Shown: positions 1 to 5,808 of the stretch, in pieces
How the letters are laid out: every line of letters begins with the position of its first letter
Numbering within the stretch: position 1 is the first letter of the stretch
Assembly: GCA_900557315.1 (NCBI GenBank)
Contig: USSI01000106.1
Span: forward strand, 1-5,819
Length of the DNA: 5,819 bases
Source of the DNA: an uncultured Butyricicoccus sp.
GTDB lineage: Bacteria; Bacillota; Clostridia; Oscillospirales; Butyricicoccaceae
Direction: 5' to 3'
Position numbers and translations under genes: made by a program
The notes under the pieces: generated by a model
Databases searched by the model: none
Told to the model about the DNA's origin: nothing
Seen by the model: the letters and a program-made list of their open reading frames with translations, nothing else

Positions 1-908
1 GGCGCGCCGGTGCCCAGGTTGACGATCGCGTCCTGCGGCAGTTCCATTGCAGCGCGGCGGGCGAGGATTTTCTTCGCATCCAGCGGGATGGGCGGGATGG
101 CGTCCACCGGGATGCGGAATTCGCCGGTCAGCGCGCCGTCGTACGGCATGCCGAGGCACTGCATGTTTTCTTCTTCCGTGCCGACAACGACCGAGTCAAC
201 ATAGATACCCGGGATCGCGACCAGCTTGGGGTCGAGCGAGCCGCCCTGTACGATCTTTTCGACCTGTACGATGACCTTGCCGCCCGAGTTCTTGCAGGCC
301 TGCGCCATTGCGGTGACGTCCAGCGGGCCAATCTCTCTATGTACGGTGCAGTTGCCGTATTCGTCGCAGTAGGAAGCGCGCAGGAACACGACATTGATCG
401 GGAAGCCCTTGTAGAGCAGGCGCTCCTGCCCCTCGATATTGACGATCTTGACCAGGTCTTCCGTGGTCTTTTCGTTGAGCTTGCCGCCGCCGTTGCGCGG
501 ATCCACAAAGGTCTTCAGGCCGACGTGGGTGATGGTGCCGATGTTGTGCGCCGCAATATCGCGGTACATATGCGAAATAACACCCTGCGGCAGGTTATAT
601 GCTTCGATCTTGTTGGCAAGTGCCAGATCACCCAGGCGGGGCGCACGGTCCCAGTGGCCGCCGATGACGCGCTTGACCATGCCTTCGTGGCCGTAGTGGT
701 CGCCGCCGGTACCATCGCGGTGGCCCTGGCCTGCCGCAAAGAACAGGGTCAGGTCCTTCGGATGGCCGGTTTCAAGAAAGCGCTTTTCGAGCGCTTTGGA
801 CAATGTCTCCGGGCAGGCACAGCTGACGAAGCCGCCGGTGGCAATGGTATCGCCATCCTGCACCTTGAGAGCAGCCTCTTCCGCGGAGATAATGCTTACT
901 TTCTTCAT
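1..908 (-). CDS. pct: Propionate CoA-transferase-type acyl-CoA:carboxylate CoA-transferase (N-terminal 302 codons; 3' end beyond window)
   Basis: Moves CoA between an acyl-CoA (acetyl-CoA, butyryl-CoA) and a free carboxylate; here the likely acceptor is 4-hydroxybutyrate, giving the substrate of the neighbouring dehydratase. The 302 visible residues align closely, from memory, with Clostridium propionicum Pct: the start KKVSIISAEEAALKVQDGDT, GQGHRDG (60-66), the HEGMVKR/GHW stretch (74-86), FVDPRNGGGK (134-143), KGFPINV (167-173), NSGGKVIVQVE (207-217) and PGIYVD (233-238). The family is about 520 residues, so the window holds roughly 58 percent. It stops at VNLGTGA, about 20 residues before the catalytic glutamate (Glu324 in C. 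propionicum), so activity cannot be judged. The start at 908 is fixed by a GAGGAGG at 918-924, 9 nt upstream; an in-frame ATG at 915-917 touches this site and is too close. It lies 46 nt after the small Cys-rich gene, apparently co-transcribed. Family assignment is firm; the 4-hydroxybutyrate role is inferred from context. Confidence 0.9.
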   Translation of the reverse strand, partial: MKKVSIISAEEAALKVQDGDTIATGGFVSCACPETLSKALEKRFLETGHPKDLTLFFAAGQGHRDGTGGDHYGHEGMVKRVIGGHWDRAPRLGDLALANKIEAYNLPQGVISHMYRDIAAHNIGTITHVGLKTFVDPRNGGGKLNEKTTEDLVKIVNIEGQERLLYKGFPINVVFLRASYCDEYGNCTVHREIGPLDVTAMAQACKNSGGKVIVQVEKIVQGGSLDPKLVAIPGIYVDSVVVGTEEENMQCLGMPYDGALTGEFRIPVDAIPPIPLDAKKILARRAAMELPQDAIVNLGTGA

Positions 909-917
909 CTTTATCAT

Positions 918-924
918 CCTCCTC
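918..924 (-). promoter_or_regulatory. Strong Shine-Dalgarno of the CoA-transferase gene
   Basis: GAGGAGG on the minus strand, 9 nt before the ATG at 906-908. It decides between two in-frame ATGs: the other, at 915-917, directly abuts the site with no spacer and is unlikely to be used. Confidence 0.8.
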
Positions 925-954
925 TATATCAATGCAACCTTAATTCGCAAGAGG

Positions 955-1230
955 TTACTTTTCTGACGCAATCTGCTCGATTTCCCGAATCGCATCTGCA
1001 ATCTGCGATGATTCGGTAATGATTACGCGGTGCGCGGCGTCGATTTCCTCATACAGGTAGGGACAGCCGGTGCAGCCGCGGATGATGAGCAGCACATCAT
1101 ATGAGGCGCCGTCTTCCGGATAGGAGAATTCGGCGGCGCCGGAGAGGGAGGAGCGCACGGTTTGATAAGCCTCGCCGCGGTCATAGCGCGGGTTGCAGCC
1201 ACCGCAGAATTTTACGGTGCAACGCAGCAT
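955..1230 (-). CDS. Small cysteine-rich CGGCNPRYDR protein, function unknown
   Basis: A 91-residue soluble protein with no signal peptide or membrane segment. It has five cysteines: Cys4, a first CxxC (Cys9, Cys12) inside CGGCNPRYDR, and a second CxxC (Cys53, Cys56) in RGCTGCPYLYEE after a hydrophobic strand (VLLII, 46-50). The order strand-CxxC, helix, strand-CxxC suggests a small thioredoxin-like or metal/Fe-S-binding fold; that is inference. I do not recognise a named family. A longer reading from the ATG at 1278 would add 16 residues, but that start lies inside a perfect hairpin, whereas the ATG at 1230 has a GAAGGGGG site (1241-1248) 10 nt upstream. I therefore chose 1230. It sits between the 4-hydroxybutyryl-CoA dehydratase and CoA-transferase genes on the same strand, 87 nt after the former and 46 nt before the latter. 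The position suggests a job linked to that pathway, for instance redox or Fe-S upkeep of the oxygen-sensitive dehydratase, but nothing in the sequence proves this. Confidence 0.8.
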   Translation of the reverse strand: MLRCTVKFCGGCNPRYDRGEAYQTVRSSLSGAAEFSYPEDGASYDVLLIIRGCTGCPYLYEEIDAAHRVIITESSQIADAIREIEQIASEK

Positions 1231-1269
1231 GGCGCGTTTTCCCCCTTCTTTTTTTGTAAAAAGTGCGAA

Positions 1270-1304
1270 CATAGGCACTCACAGAAGTACCATGAGTGCC
1301 TATG
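1270..1304 (-). repeat. Perfect 12-bp inverted repeat / mRNA hairpin between abfD and the small Cys-rich gene
   Basis: The arms CATAGGCACTCA (1270-1281) and TGAGTGCCTATG (1293-1304) are exact reverse complements around an 11-nt loop. In the transcript this forms a stable stem 13 nt after the abfD stop. The following U-run is only five long and starts several bases after the stem, so it is not a canonical terminator. It could be an RNA processing or 3'-end stabilising element, a leaky attenuator lowering expression of the downstream genes, or a DNA dyad bound by a regulator. The dyad is certain; its function is not. Confidence 0.7.
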
Positions 1305-1317
1305 ATATGCTCAGAGA

Positions 1318-2763
1318 TTACTGGATGCGGGCAATCTTCTTGGCCAGTTCCTTCTTCATCTCAAGGTTGGACTGACGGGCAATCATGATGCGCTGTGCCT
1401 GCGGCGAGCCTGCGCCGTGCATGGACTCAGGCAGGTAGCCGACAGCAGCCGTACCCATGGTCATGTTCTCGATCAGGCGGAGGACACGCATGCGGTCCTC
1501 GGTCGGAACGCTTGCCACGCCCTTGAGGTACTTCTCGATGTAATCGTGGGTCGCCGGGTTGCGGTAGTCCGCCTCAGACGGCTGGGTTACCATCAGGCCG
1601 CCCGCGAGGTCCTGCGCCAGACGCGCAATGTCGTACGGGAAGCGGGTGACGTTCTGCTTGCACACGTTTGCCAGCAGCAGGTCAATGAGGTAGTTGCCGG
1701 CCTTGGTCTTAGTGCCCTGGCTGGAGCATGCGATGCCGCAGCAGTACAGAGTCTCGTTCAGGTGGGTCATCTCGATGATCTTATCCTTGACGTGGGACGC
1801 CTTCGCGCAGCCCGCCATCTCGGTTGCCAGCGCGGTCGCGCCGATCAGCACGTCGCCTACGCCGACCTTGCAGCCGCCGTAAGACTGGCGGTGATAGCCT
1901 GCGAAGCGCTCTACCATCATGCCGGCGAATGCGGTCTCGCCATTGAGGAAGATCATATCGTTCGGGATGAATACGTGGTCAAAGATAACCAGCACTTCGT
2001 GGCCGCCGTATACCTTGTTGCCAACGTCGATATCGTTGTATTCCTCCAGCTTGCGGGTATCGCAGGACTGGCGGCCGTAGATCAGGGTGATGCCTTCGGA
2101 ATCCGTCGGGACCGCAAAGGAGATTGCGTAATCCTCGTCGCCCTCGCGCATGGAGATGGTCGGCATGACCAGAACCTCGTGCGAGTTGATAAAGCCGGTC
2201 TGATGTGCCTTTGCGCCGGTGACGTAAACGCCGTCCGGGGTGCGCTCGACAACGTGCAGGAATAGGTCGGGATCGGCCTGCTTGGAAGGAGCGAGCGAAC
2301 GGTCGCCCTTGACGTCGGTCATTGCGCCGTCAACCGCGAGGTCCTCTTCCTGTACACGGGTCAGGAACTTGATGAAGTTCTCGTGGTAATGGGTGCCGCA
2401 GGCCTCGTCGGTCTCGTAAGTAGAGGAGAAAACAGCGTTCATAGCGTCCATGCCGACACAGCGCTGGAAGCAGGCTGCGGTCTTCTGGCCGAGCAGGCGC
2501 TGCATCTTGACCTTCTTAATGAGGTCGTCCGTGGACTGGTGCATATGGGTGAAACGGTTGATTTTCTTGCCGGTGATGTGGCTGGTTGCAGTCATCAGAT
2601 CTTCATACTGGGGATCTTCAGCCAACTCGTAGGTCGCTGCAAAAGAGTTGAGCGAGGGGCGGATGACCGGGTTGTCTACCGGGTTTTCCACCTTTTCGCC
2701 GAACATATACAGGTTGAGCTTCAGCTTGCGCAGGGACTCAATGTACTGGTCTTTGGTCATCAT
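1318..2763 (-). CDS. abfD: 4-hydroxybutyryl-CoA dehydratase / vinylacetyl-CoA delta-isomerase
   Basis: A [4Fe-4S]- and FAD-containing cytoplasmic enzyme that dehydrates 4-hydroxybutyryl-CoA by a ketyl-radical route and isomerises the product to crotonyl-CoA. The protein is 481 residues from the ATG at 2763 and closely resembles, from memory, Clostridium aminobutyricum AbfD. All four cluster ligands are present: Cys98 and Cys102 (CFQRCVGMDA) and His291 and Cys298 (GYHRQSYGGC), matching Cys99, Cys103, His292 and Cys299 of that enzyme. Tyr295, Glu256 (GGHEV) and Glu446 (PESMHGAG), equivalents of active-site residues, are also kept. Other conserved blocks are KMQRLLGQKT, VDGAMTD.KGDR, GAKAHQTG, YGRQSCDTRK and SHVKDKIIEMTHLNETLYCCGIACS. 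An in-frame TTG at 2772 gives 484 residues, but the AAAGGA site (2776-2781) lies only 3 nt before it; ATG at 2763 (12 nt) is preferred, with another ATG at 2760 next to it. It follows the dehydrogenase gene across a terminator and precedes the small Cys-rich gene. The protein looks intact. Confidence 0.96.
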   Translation of the reverse strand: MMTKDQYIESLRKLKLNLYMFGEKVENPVDNPVIRPSLNSFAATYELAEDPQYEDLMTATSHITGKKINRFTHMHQSTDDLIKKVKMQRLLGQKTAACFQRCVGMDAMNAVFSSTYETDEACGTHYHENFIKFLTRVQEEDLAVDGAMTDVKGDRSLAPSKQADPDLFLHVVERTPDGVYVTGAKAHQTGFINSHEVLVMPTISMREGDEDYAISFAVPTDSEGITLIYGRQSCDTRKLEEYNDIDVGNKVYGGHEVLVIFDHVFIPNDMIFLNGETAFAGMMVERFAGYHRQSYGGCKVGVGDVLIGATALATEMAGCAKASHVKDKIIEMTHLNETLYCCGIACSSQGTKTKAGNYLIDLLLANVCKQNVTRFPYDIARLAQDLAGGLMVTQPSEADYRNPATHDYIEKYLKGVASVPTEDRMRVLRLIENMTMGTAAVGYLPESMHGAGSPQAQRIMIARQSNLEMKKELAKKIARIQ

Positions 2764-2775
2764 AGCGATCAAGTA

Positions 2776-2781
2776 TCCTTT
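2776..2781 (-). promoter_or_regulatory. Shine-Dalgarno of abfD
   Basis: AAAGGA on the minus strand. It is 3 nt from an in-frame TTG (2772), 12 nt from ATG 2763 and 15 nt from ATG 2760. The spacing disfavours the TTG and favours 2763, though 12 nt is somewhat long. Confidence 0.5.
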
Positions 2782-2830
2782 CTCTTTTCAAATTCGCAGG
2801 ACGAATCCCACAGTTTATGCCCTGTTTATG

Positions 2831-2864
2831 AAAAAAGGGCGGGGAACGCGGGGGTCCCCGCCCT
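2831..2864 (-). terminator. Rho-independent terminator between the 4-hydroxybutyrate dehydrogenase gene and abfD
   Basis: Read on the minus strand, a 10-bp perfect, nearly all-GC stem (AGGGCGGGGA at 2855-2864 against TCCCCGCCCT at 2836-2845, 9-nt loop) is followed at once by a run of six U. It begins 23 nt after the dehydrogenase stop. On the plus strand the stem is not followed by U residues, so it acts only on minus-strand transcription. It splits the pathway cluster. The rest of the 115-base gap (2773-2887) shows no convincing promoter for abfD, only a CATAAAC heptamer repeated either side of AGGG at 2813-2830, so abfD may depend on read-through. Confidence 0.88.
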
Positions 2865-2887
2865 CTTCAGGCGAAACGCTTACGAAA

Positions 2888-4069
2888 TTAGAAGCACTCG
2901 CGGTATACACGCTCGCTGAGCTCGATGCTCCACGGGCGGTAAGAGTTGGTAATCAGACGCTGCTGATTTGCCTCAACCGAGATCGGGAAGCTCTTGATGT
3001 CTTCCTCCTTGAAGCCGTACTCATGCAGCGGCTTGAGCGGCAGAACCTTCTCGAGGGTGACATTCAGGGTGCGCAGTGCGTCGTCCTTGGAGCAGCCAAG
3101 GCAGCGGGCAACAAGTTCCTTGAACTTGCCGAGCTCGCCGTTCGGCTCGTACTCGTCGTACAGTTCGAGGATCTTGCCGAACAGGGCGTAGTTGGATTCG
3201 CCGTGCGGTACATGGTAGGTGCCGCCGAGCGGGAAGGACATGCCGTGTACGGTAGCGCAGCCAGCCTTCAGGAACGCGATGCCTGCGAACAGGGAAGCGG
3301 TAACGAACTCGCCGAGGTAATCCATGCGGGCTTCGGGGCCTTCGAGTGCAATGCGGCGGAAGCCTTCGAGGATCATCTCAGCAGCCTTGACCGAGTACAT
3401 CTCAGAGGTAACGGTCTTGCGGTGCGGGGAGAGGAAGGACTCGGTCGCGTGGATCAGCGCGTCGATTGCGGAAGCAGCGAACGGCTTGTACGGCAGGGTC
3501 TTGAGCAGGTCCGGAACCAGGCAGACCTTGTTCGGGATGATGTCGTCGGAAACCAGGCCGAGCTTGGTCTCGCCGCCGGTCAGCTTGCCGTCCTTTTCGT
3601 CCTTGACGATGGCAACCGAAATGTTGGTGACTTCGGAGCCGGTGCCGCAGGTGGTCGGGATAGCGATAACTTCCTTCTCATGTACAACAGGCTCGCGCTT
3701 GAAGTACATCTCATGTACAGAGGACGGGCGCTTGCAGCCGAGCAGCTTGCACAGGTCCATGATAGCGCCGCCGCCGACAGCGACAACGCGGTCATAGGAG
3801 TCGTACGGAATAGCTTCATACATGGTTTCGATCATAGCCTCGGAAGGCTCGCCGGCGCCGAACTTCTCCTGGAAAACGAACTTGCTCTTAAGGCCAAGCT
3901 CCTCCATGAAGGGCTTGTAGATGAATTCGTTGGTCAGAACAACATCGCGCTCGCCAAGCTTGAACTCCTCAGCGAAGTCGGCAAAGGTGGCAAACTTGTA
4001 AATGGTCGGGGCAATGATGATCTCTCTTTTGTCCTGCATCAGGGAGGCGCTGAAAGCATCCATAGCCAT
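2888..4069 (-). CDS. 4hbD: Iron-containing (group III) alcohol dehydrogenase, NAD-dependent 4-hydroxybutyrate dehydrogenase
   Basis: Reversibly reduces succinate semialdehyde to 4-hydroxybutyrate with NADH in the cytoplasm. The 393 residues fit the iron-ADH family: N-terminal Rossmann-type domain with the dinucleotide motif VGGGAIMD (98-105) and PTTCGTGSE (138-146), then the helical metal domain. The four iron ligands are readable as Asp203 and His207 (SAIDALIHATES), His275 (TVHGMSFPLGG) and His289 (VPHGESN), with the family's usual spacing. The 4-hydroxybutyrate specificity, rather than 1,3-propanediol or butanol activity, comes from my memory of similar clostridial proteins and from the adjacent dehydratase gene. 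The ATG at 4069 has GGAG (4081-4084) 11 nt upstream; a second ATG at 4063 is too far from it. The gene is first in its transcription unit, about 80 nt after the predicted start site of a good promoter, and is followed by an intrinsic terminator. No damage is visible. Confidence 0.92.
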   Translation of the reverse strand: MAMDAFSASLMQDKREIIIAPTIYKFATFADFAEEFKLGERDVVLTNEFIYKPFMEELGLKSKFVFQEKFGAGEPSEAMIETMYEAIPYDSYDRVVAVGGGAIMDLCKLLGCKRPSSVHEMYFKREPVVHEKEVIAIPTTCGTGSEVTNISVAIVKDEKDGKLTGGETKLGLVSDDIIPNKVCLVPDLLKTLPYKPFAASAIDALIHATESFLSPHRKTVTSEMYSVKAAEMILEGFRRIALEGPEARMDYLGEFVTASLFAGIAFLKAGCATVHGMSFPLGGTYHVPHGESNYALFGKILELYDEYEPNGELGKFKELVARCLGCSKDDALRTLNVTLEKVLPLKPLHEYGFKEEDIKSFPISVEANQQRLITNSYRPWSIELSERVYRECF

Positions 4070-4099
4070 AACTAAAACATCTCCATTCTAAAATTTTAT

Positions 4100-4120
4100 A
4101 AAAGGCCGTGCGGGCTTTTT
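4100..4120 (-). promoter_or_regulatory. Possible small hairpin in the 5' leader of the dehydrogenase gene
   Basis: On the minus strand AAAAGCC and GGCCTTTT flank CGCAC and can pair as a 7-bp stem with one bulged C, followed by UUUUAUAAAAUUUU. It lies about 30 nt downstream of the predicted transcription start and 30 nt before the start codon. It could be a weak attenuator or merely AT-rich leader structure. Confidence 0.35.
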
Positions 4121-4130
4121 ACATTTTTGG

Positions 4131-4148
4131 CAGGACAGTTTTGTCCTG
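4131..4148 (-). promoter_or_regulatory. Perfect 18-bp palindromic operator candidate at the transcription start
   Basis: CAGGACA and TGTCCTG are exact inverted arms of 7 bp around a 4-bp centre. The site begins 7 bp after the -10 hexamer, at about +1 to +20, a classical position for a dimeric repressor. Its sequence does not match the Rex consensus, and I cannot name the regulator. As RNA it would form only a short 7-bp stem with a 4-nt loop and no U-tract, so a DNA operator is the better reading. Confidence 0.6.
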
Positions 4149-4155
4149 TGTCCCT

Positions 4156-4184
4156 ATTGTAGCAAATCCATGCCACAACTTCAA
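4156..4184 (-). promoter_or_regulatory. Sigma-70/SigA promoter for the 4-hydroxybutyrate module
   Basis: Minus-strand TTGAAG (4179-4184) and TACAAT (4156-4161) are separated by exactly 17 bp, and the -10 is preceded by TGC, giving an extended -10. Upstream, about 4185-4220 is A/T-rich with a run of seven T, resembling an UP element. The predicted start is near 4149-4151, leaving a leader of about 80 nt before the dehydrogenase ATG at 4069. Confidence 0.8.
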
Positions 4185-4240
4185 CACAAATAAACAAAAA
4201 AATCATCAAAAATTAACCAGCTAATCCTGTACAAAAACAC

Positions 4241-4271
4241 AAAAAAAGCCCCGCATTCTTTATACGGGACT
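4241..4271 (-). terminator. Rho-independent terminator of the amino-acid ABC transporter operon
   Basis: On the minus strand a 10-bp stem (AGTCCCGTAT with ATGCGGGGCT, two G-U pairs in RNA) closes a five-base AAAGA loop and is followed directly by six to seven U. It lies about 80 nt after the ATPase stop. The bases between (4272-4350) show no gene. It separates the transporter from the promoter of the downstream module. Confidence 0.88.
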
Positions 4272-4350
4272 ATTTTATCGTATTTAAACCTGTTTGTAAA
4301 TGGGGTTTTAGTGGAAAATGCTGAAAAGTTTTTGTAAGCTCCTGGTTCTT

Positions 4351-5139
4351 TTAGCTGTTTTGCGAAAAACGGCTCAAAAATGCACGCGTGCGCTCATTTT
4401 GGGTATTTTCGAACAACTCGGCGGGAGTGCCCTGCTCAACGATAATGCCCCCGTCCATGAACAGCACATGGTCGGCCACATCGCGGGCGAATGCCATTTC
4501 GTGGGTGACGATAATCATGGTGGTGTGCTTTTCGGCGAGCGAGCGGATGACCTTGAGCACCTCGCCGGTCAGCTCGGGGTCGAGCGCGGAGGTCGGCTCG
4601 TCAAAGCACAGGATGTCCGGCTGGAGTGCAAGTGCGCGGGCGATGGCAACGCGCTGCTGCTGGCCGCCCGAGAGCTGGTGCGGGTAATGGCTCATCCGGC
4701 CCTCCAGGCTCATTTGGCTGAGCAGCTCAATCGCGTGATGCTCGATTTCCTCGTGGATTTCGTGTTTGCGCTGCTTGTAGTCCGGGCGCTCCTTGGCGAG
4801 CAGCAGGCTGGCAAGCATGACGTTTTCCAGTGCGGTATACTGTGGGAACAGGTTGAACGACTGGAATACCATGCCGAAGTGCAGGCGGCGCTTGCGGATT
4901 TCCGCGTCACTTTTGGCGGAATGGTCGGCCGCGTCGAACAGTGTCTCGCCATTTACAATAATCTGCCCGGCATTCGGGGTCTCAAGGAAGTTCAGGCAGC
5001 GCAGCAGGGTGGTTTTGCCCGAACCGGATGAACCGATAATGGCGAGCGCCTGCCCCCGTTCGAGCGAAAAGCTGATATCGTCCAGCACCTTGGTCGAGCC
5101 GAAGCTCTTGTTGATATGGTTTACTTCAAGAATAGGCAT
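4351..5139 (-). CDS. Polar amino-acid ABC transporter ATP-binding protein (GlnQ/HisP family)
   Basis: The cytoplasmic ATPase that powers a polar amino-acid importer. Its 262 residues carry every ABC motif in order: Walker A GSSGSGKTT (36-44), Q-loop Gln93 in VFQSFNLFP, signature LSGGQQQR (156-163), Walker B ILCFDE (176-181) with Glu181 as catalytic base, D-loop SALD (184-187) and the H-loop His213 in VTHE. The FNLFP sequence and length are typical of the GlnQ type. An insert of about 13 residues around 112-124 (LLAKERPDYKQRK) is slightly longer than usual. The ATG at 5139 has AGGAGG (5147-5152) 7 nt upstream, overlapping the stop of the permease gene, so the two are translationally close and co-transcribed. 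The substrate cannot be read from the ATPase; the solute-binding protein that would decide it is not in the window. Confidence 0.95.
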   Translation of the reverse strand: MPILEVNHINKSFGSTKVLDDISFSLERGQALAIIGSSGSGKTTLLRCLNFLETPNAGQIIVNGETLFDAADHSAKSDAEIRKRRLHFGMVFQSFNLFPQYTALENVMLASLLLAKERPDYKQRKHEIHEEIEHHAIELLSQMSLEGRMSHYPHQLSGGQQQRVAIARALALQPDILCFDEPTSALDPELTGEVLKVIRSLAEKHTTMIIVTHEMAFARDVADHVLFMDGGIIVEQGTPAELFENTQNERTRAFLSRFSQNS

Positions 5140-5151
5140 TGCGGCTCCTCC

Positions 5152-5808
5152 TTACGCGCGGAAATAGTCGAGCTTCTTTTCCAGCCAGCCGAACAGCAGC
5201 ACAAGGATGCCGTTGAAAACTAGATAGAATACGGCGGTATAGAACATCGGCCAGATGAAACCCTTTTTGATAAACGTTTCACCCATCCAAAGCACCTCAT
5301 AGACCGAGATCGTGCGGGCAAGGGCGGTGTCCTTGACCAGATTGATGAACTCGTTGCCCATCGGCGGGACAATTCGCTTGATGACCTGCAACAGCGTTAC
5401 TTTAAAGAATATCTGGCTCCTGGTCATACCGAGCACAAGGCCGGCCTCCTGCTGGCCGCGCGGGATGGACTGGATGCCGCCGCGGAAGATTTCGGAAAAA
5501 TAGCAGGCGTAGTTGATGACGAACGCGACCAGCGCAGCCGTGAAGCGGGGCAGCAGGTCGCCGTCCCACAGAAGGCCGGGGCCGAAGAAGATGACGATGA
5601 TCTGTAGCATGAGCGGCGTGCCGCGGATAATCCAGACCACGGTTTTGACAATGCCGCGCAGCGGGGCAAAGCGGCTCATGGCGCCGAAGCTGAGCAGCAG
5701 GCCGAGCGGCAGCGCGAACAGCAGCGTCAGCACAAACAGCTCGACCGTGGTGCCGAAGCCCCCGAGCAGGGTCATTGTGACTGAAGCTAATGTAATGGAT
5801 TTTGACAT
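5152..5808 (-). CDS. Amino-acid ABC transporter permease (HisM/GlnP family); true start may lie beyond the window
   Basis: The membrane subunit of a polar amino-acid importer, coupling to the ATPase encoded next. The 218 residues show about five hydrophobic segments, roughly at 20-42, 54-76, 89-106, 133-150 and 186-207. Family marks are RGTPLMLQ (62-69), the EAA loop QEAGLVLGMTRSQIF (120-134; Glu121, Ala122, Gly123, Gly127) that docks on the ATPase, and GNEFINLVKDTAL (151-163). Length and N-terminus fit the family. The ATG at 5808 is the first in the window, but the bases before it (AGATACCCCCT) carry no Shine-Dalgarno and the frame stays open to the window edge, so the real start may be a few codons further upstream. 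The stop lies 12 nt before the ATPase start. The partner binding protein is presumably encoded further upstream. Confidence 0.92.
   Translation of the reverse strand: MSKSITLASVTMTLLGGFGTTVELFVLTLLFALPLGLLLSFGAMSRFAPLRGIVKTVVWIIRGTPLMLQIIVIFFGPGLLWDGDLLPRFTAALVAFVINYACYFSEIFRGGIQSIPRGQQEAGLVLGMTRSQIFFKVTLLQVIKRIVPPMGNEFINLVKDTALARTISVYEVLWMGETFIKKGFIWPMFYTAVFYLVFNGILVLLFGWLEKKLDYFRA

Noticed and set aside
909..954. A possible internal promoter before the CoA-transferase gene (TTGCGA and GATATA)
   Set aside because: The spacing is about 14 bp and the hexamers are weak, so co-transcription is more likely.
339..1019. A 226-codon plus-strand open frame opposite the CoA-transferase start and the small gene
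   Set aside because: It crosses two convincing minus-strand genes and their ribosome binding site, and shows no conserved features.
1417..2265. A 282-codon plus-strand open frame opposite abfD
   Set aside because: It is fully antisense to a conserved enzyme, has no ribosome binding site or recognisable motif, and its composition is that of a reversed GC-rich coding strand.
2648..4075. A 475-codon plus-strand open frame covering the whole dehydrogenase gene and its terminator
   Set aside because: It lies antisense to a gene with clear iron-ADH motifs, has no recognisable domains, and is the kind of shadow frame expected from GC-rich codon use.
4072..4086. A five-codon leader ORF (MEMF, stop) just before the dehydrogenase start
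   Set aside because: It has no Shine-Dalgarno of its own, contains the one used by the dehydrogenase gene, and carries no regulatory codon run.
4318..5031. A 237-codon plus-strand open frame opposite the ABC ATPase gene
   Set aside because: It is antisense to a gene carrying the complete set of ABC motifs and has no family features of its own.
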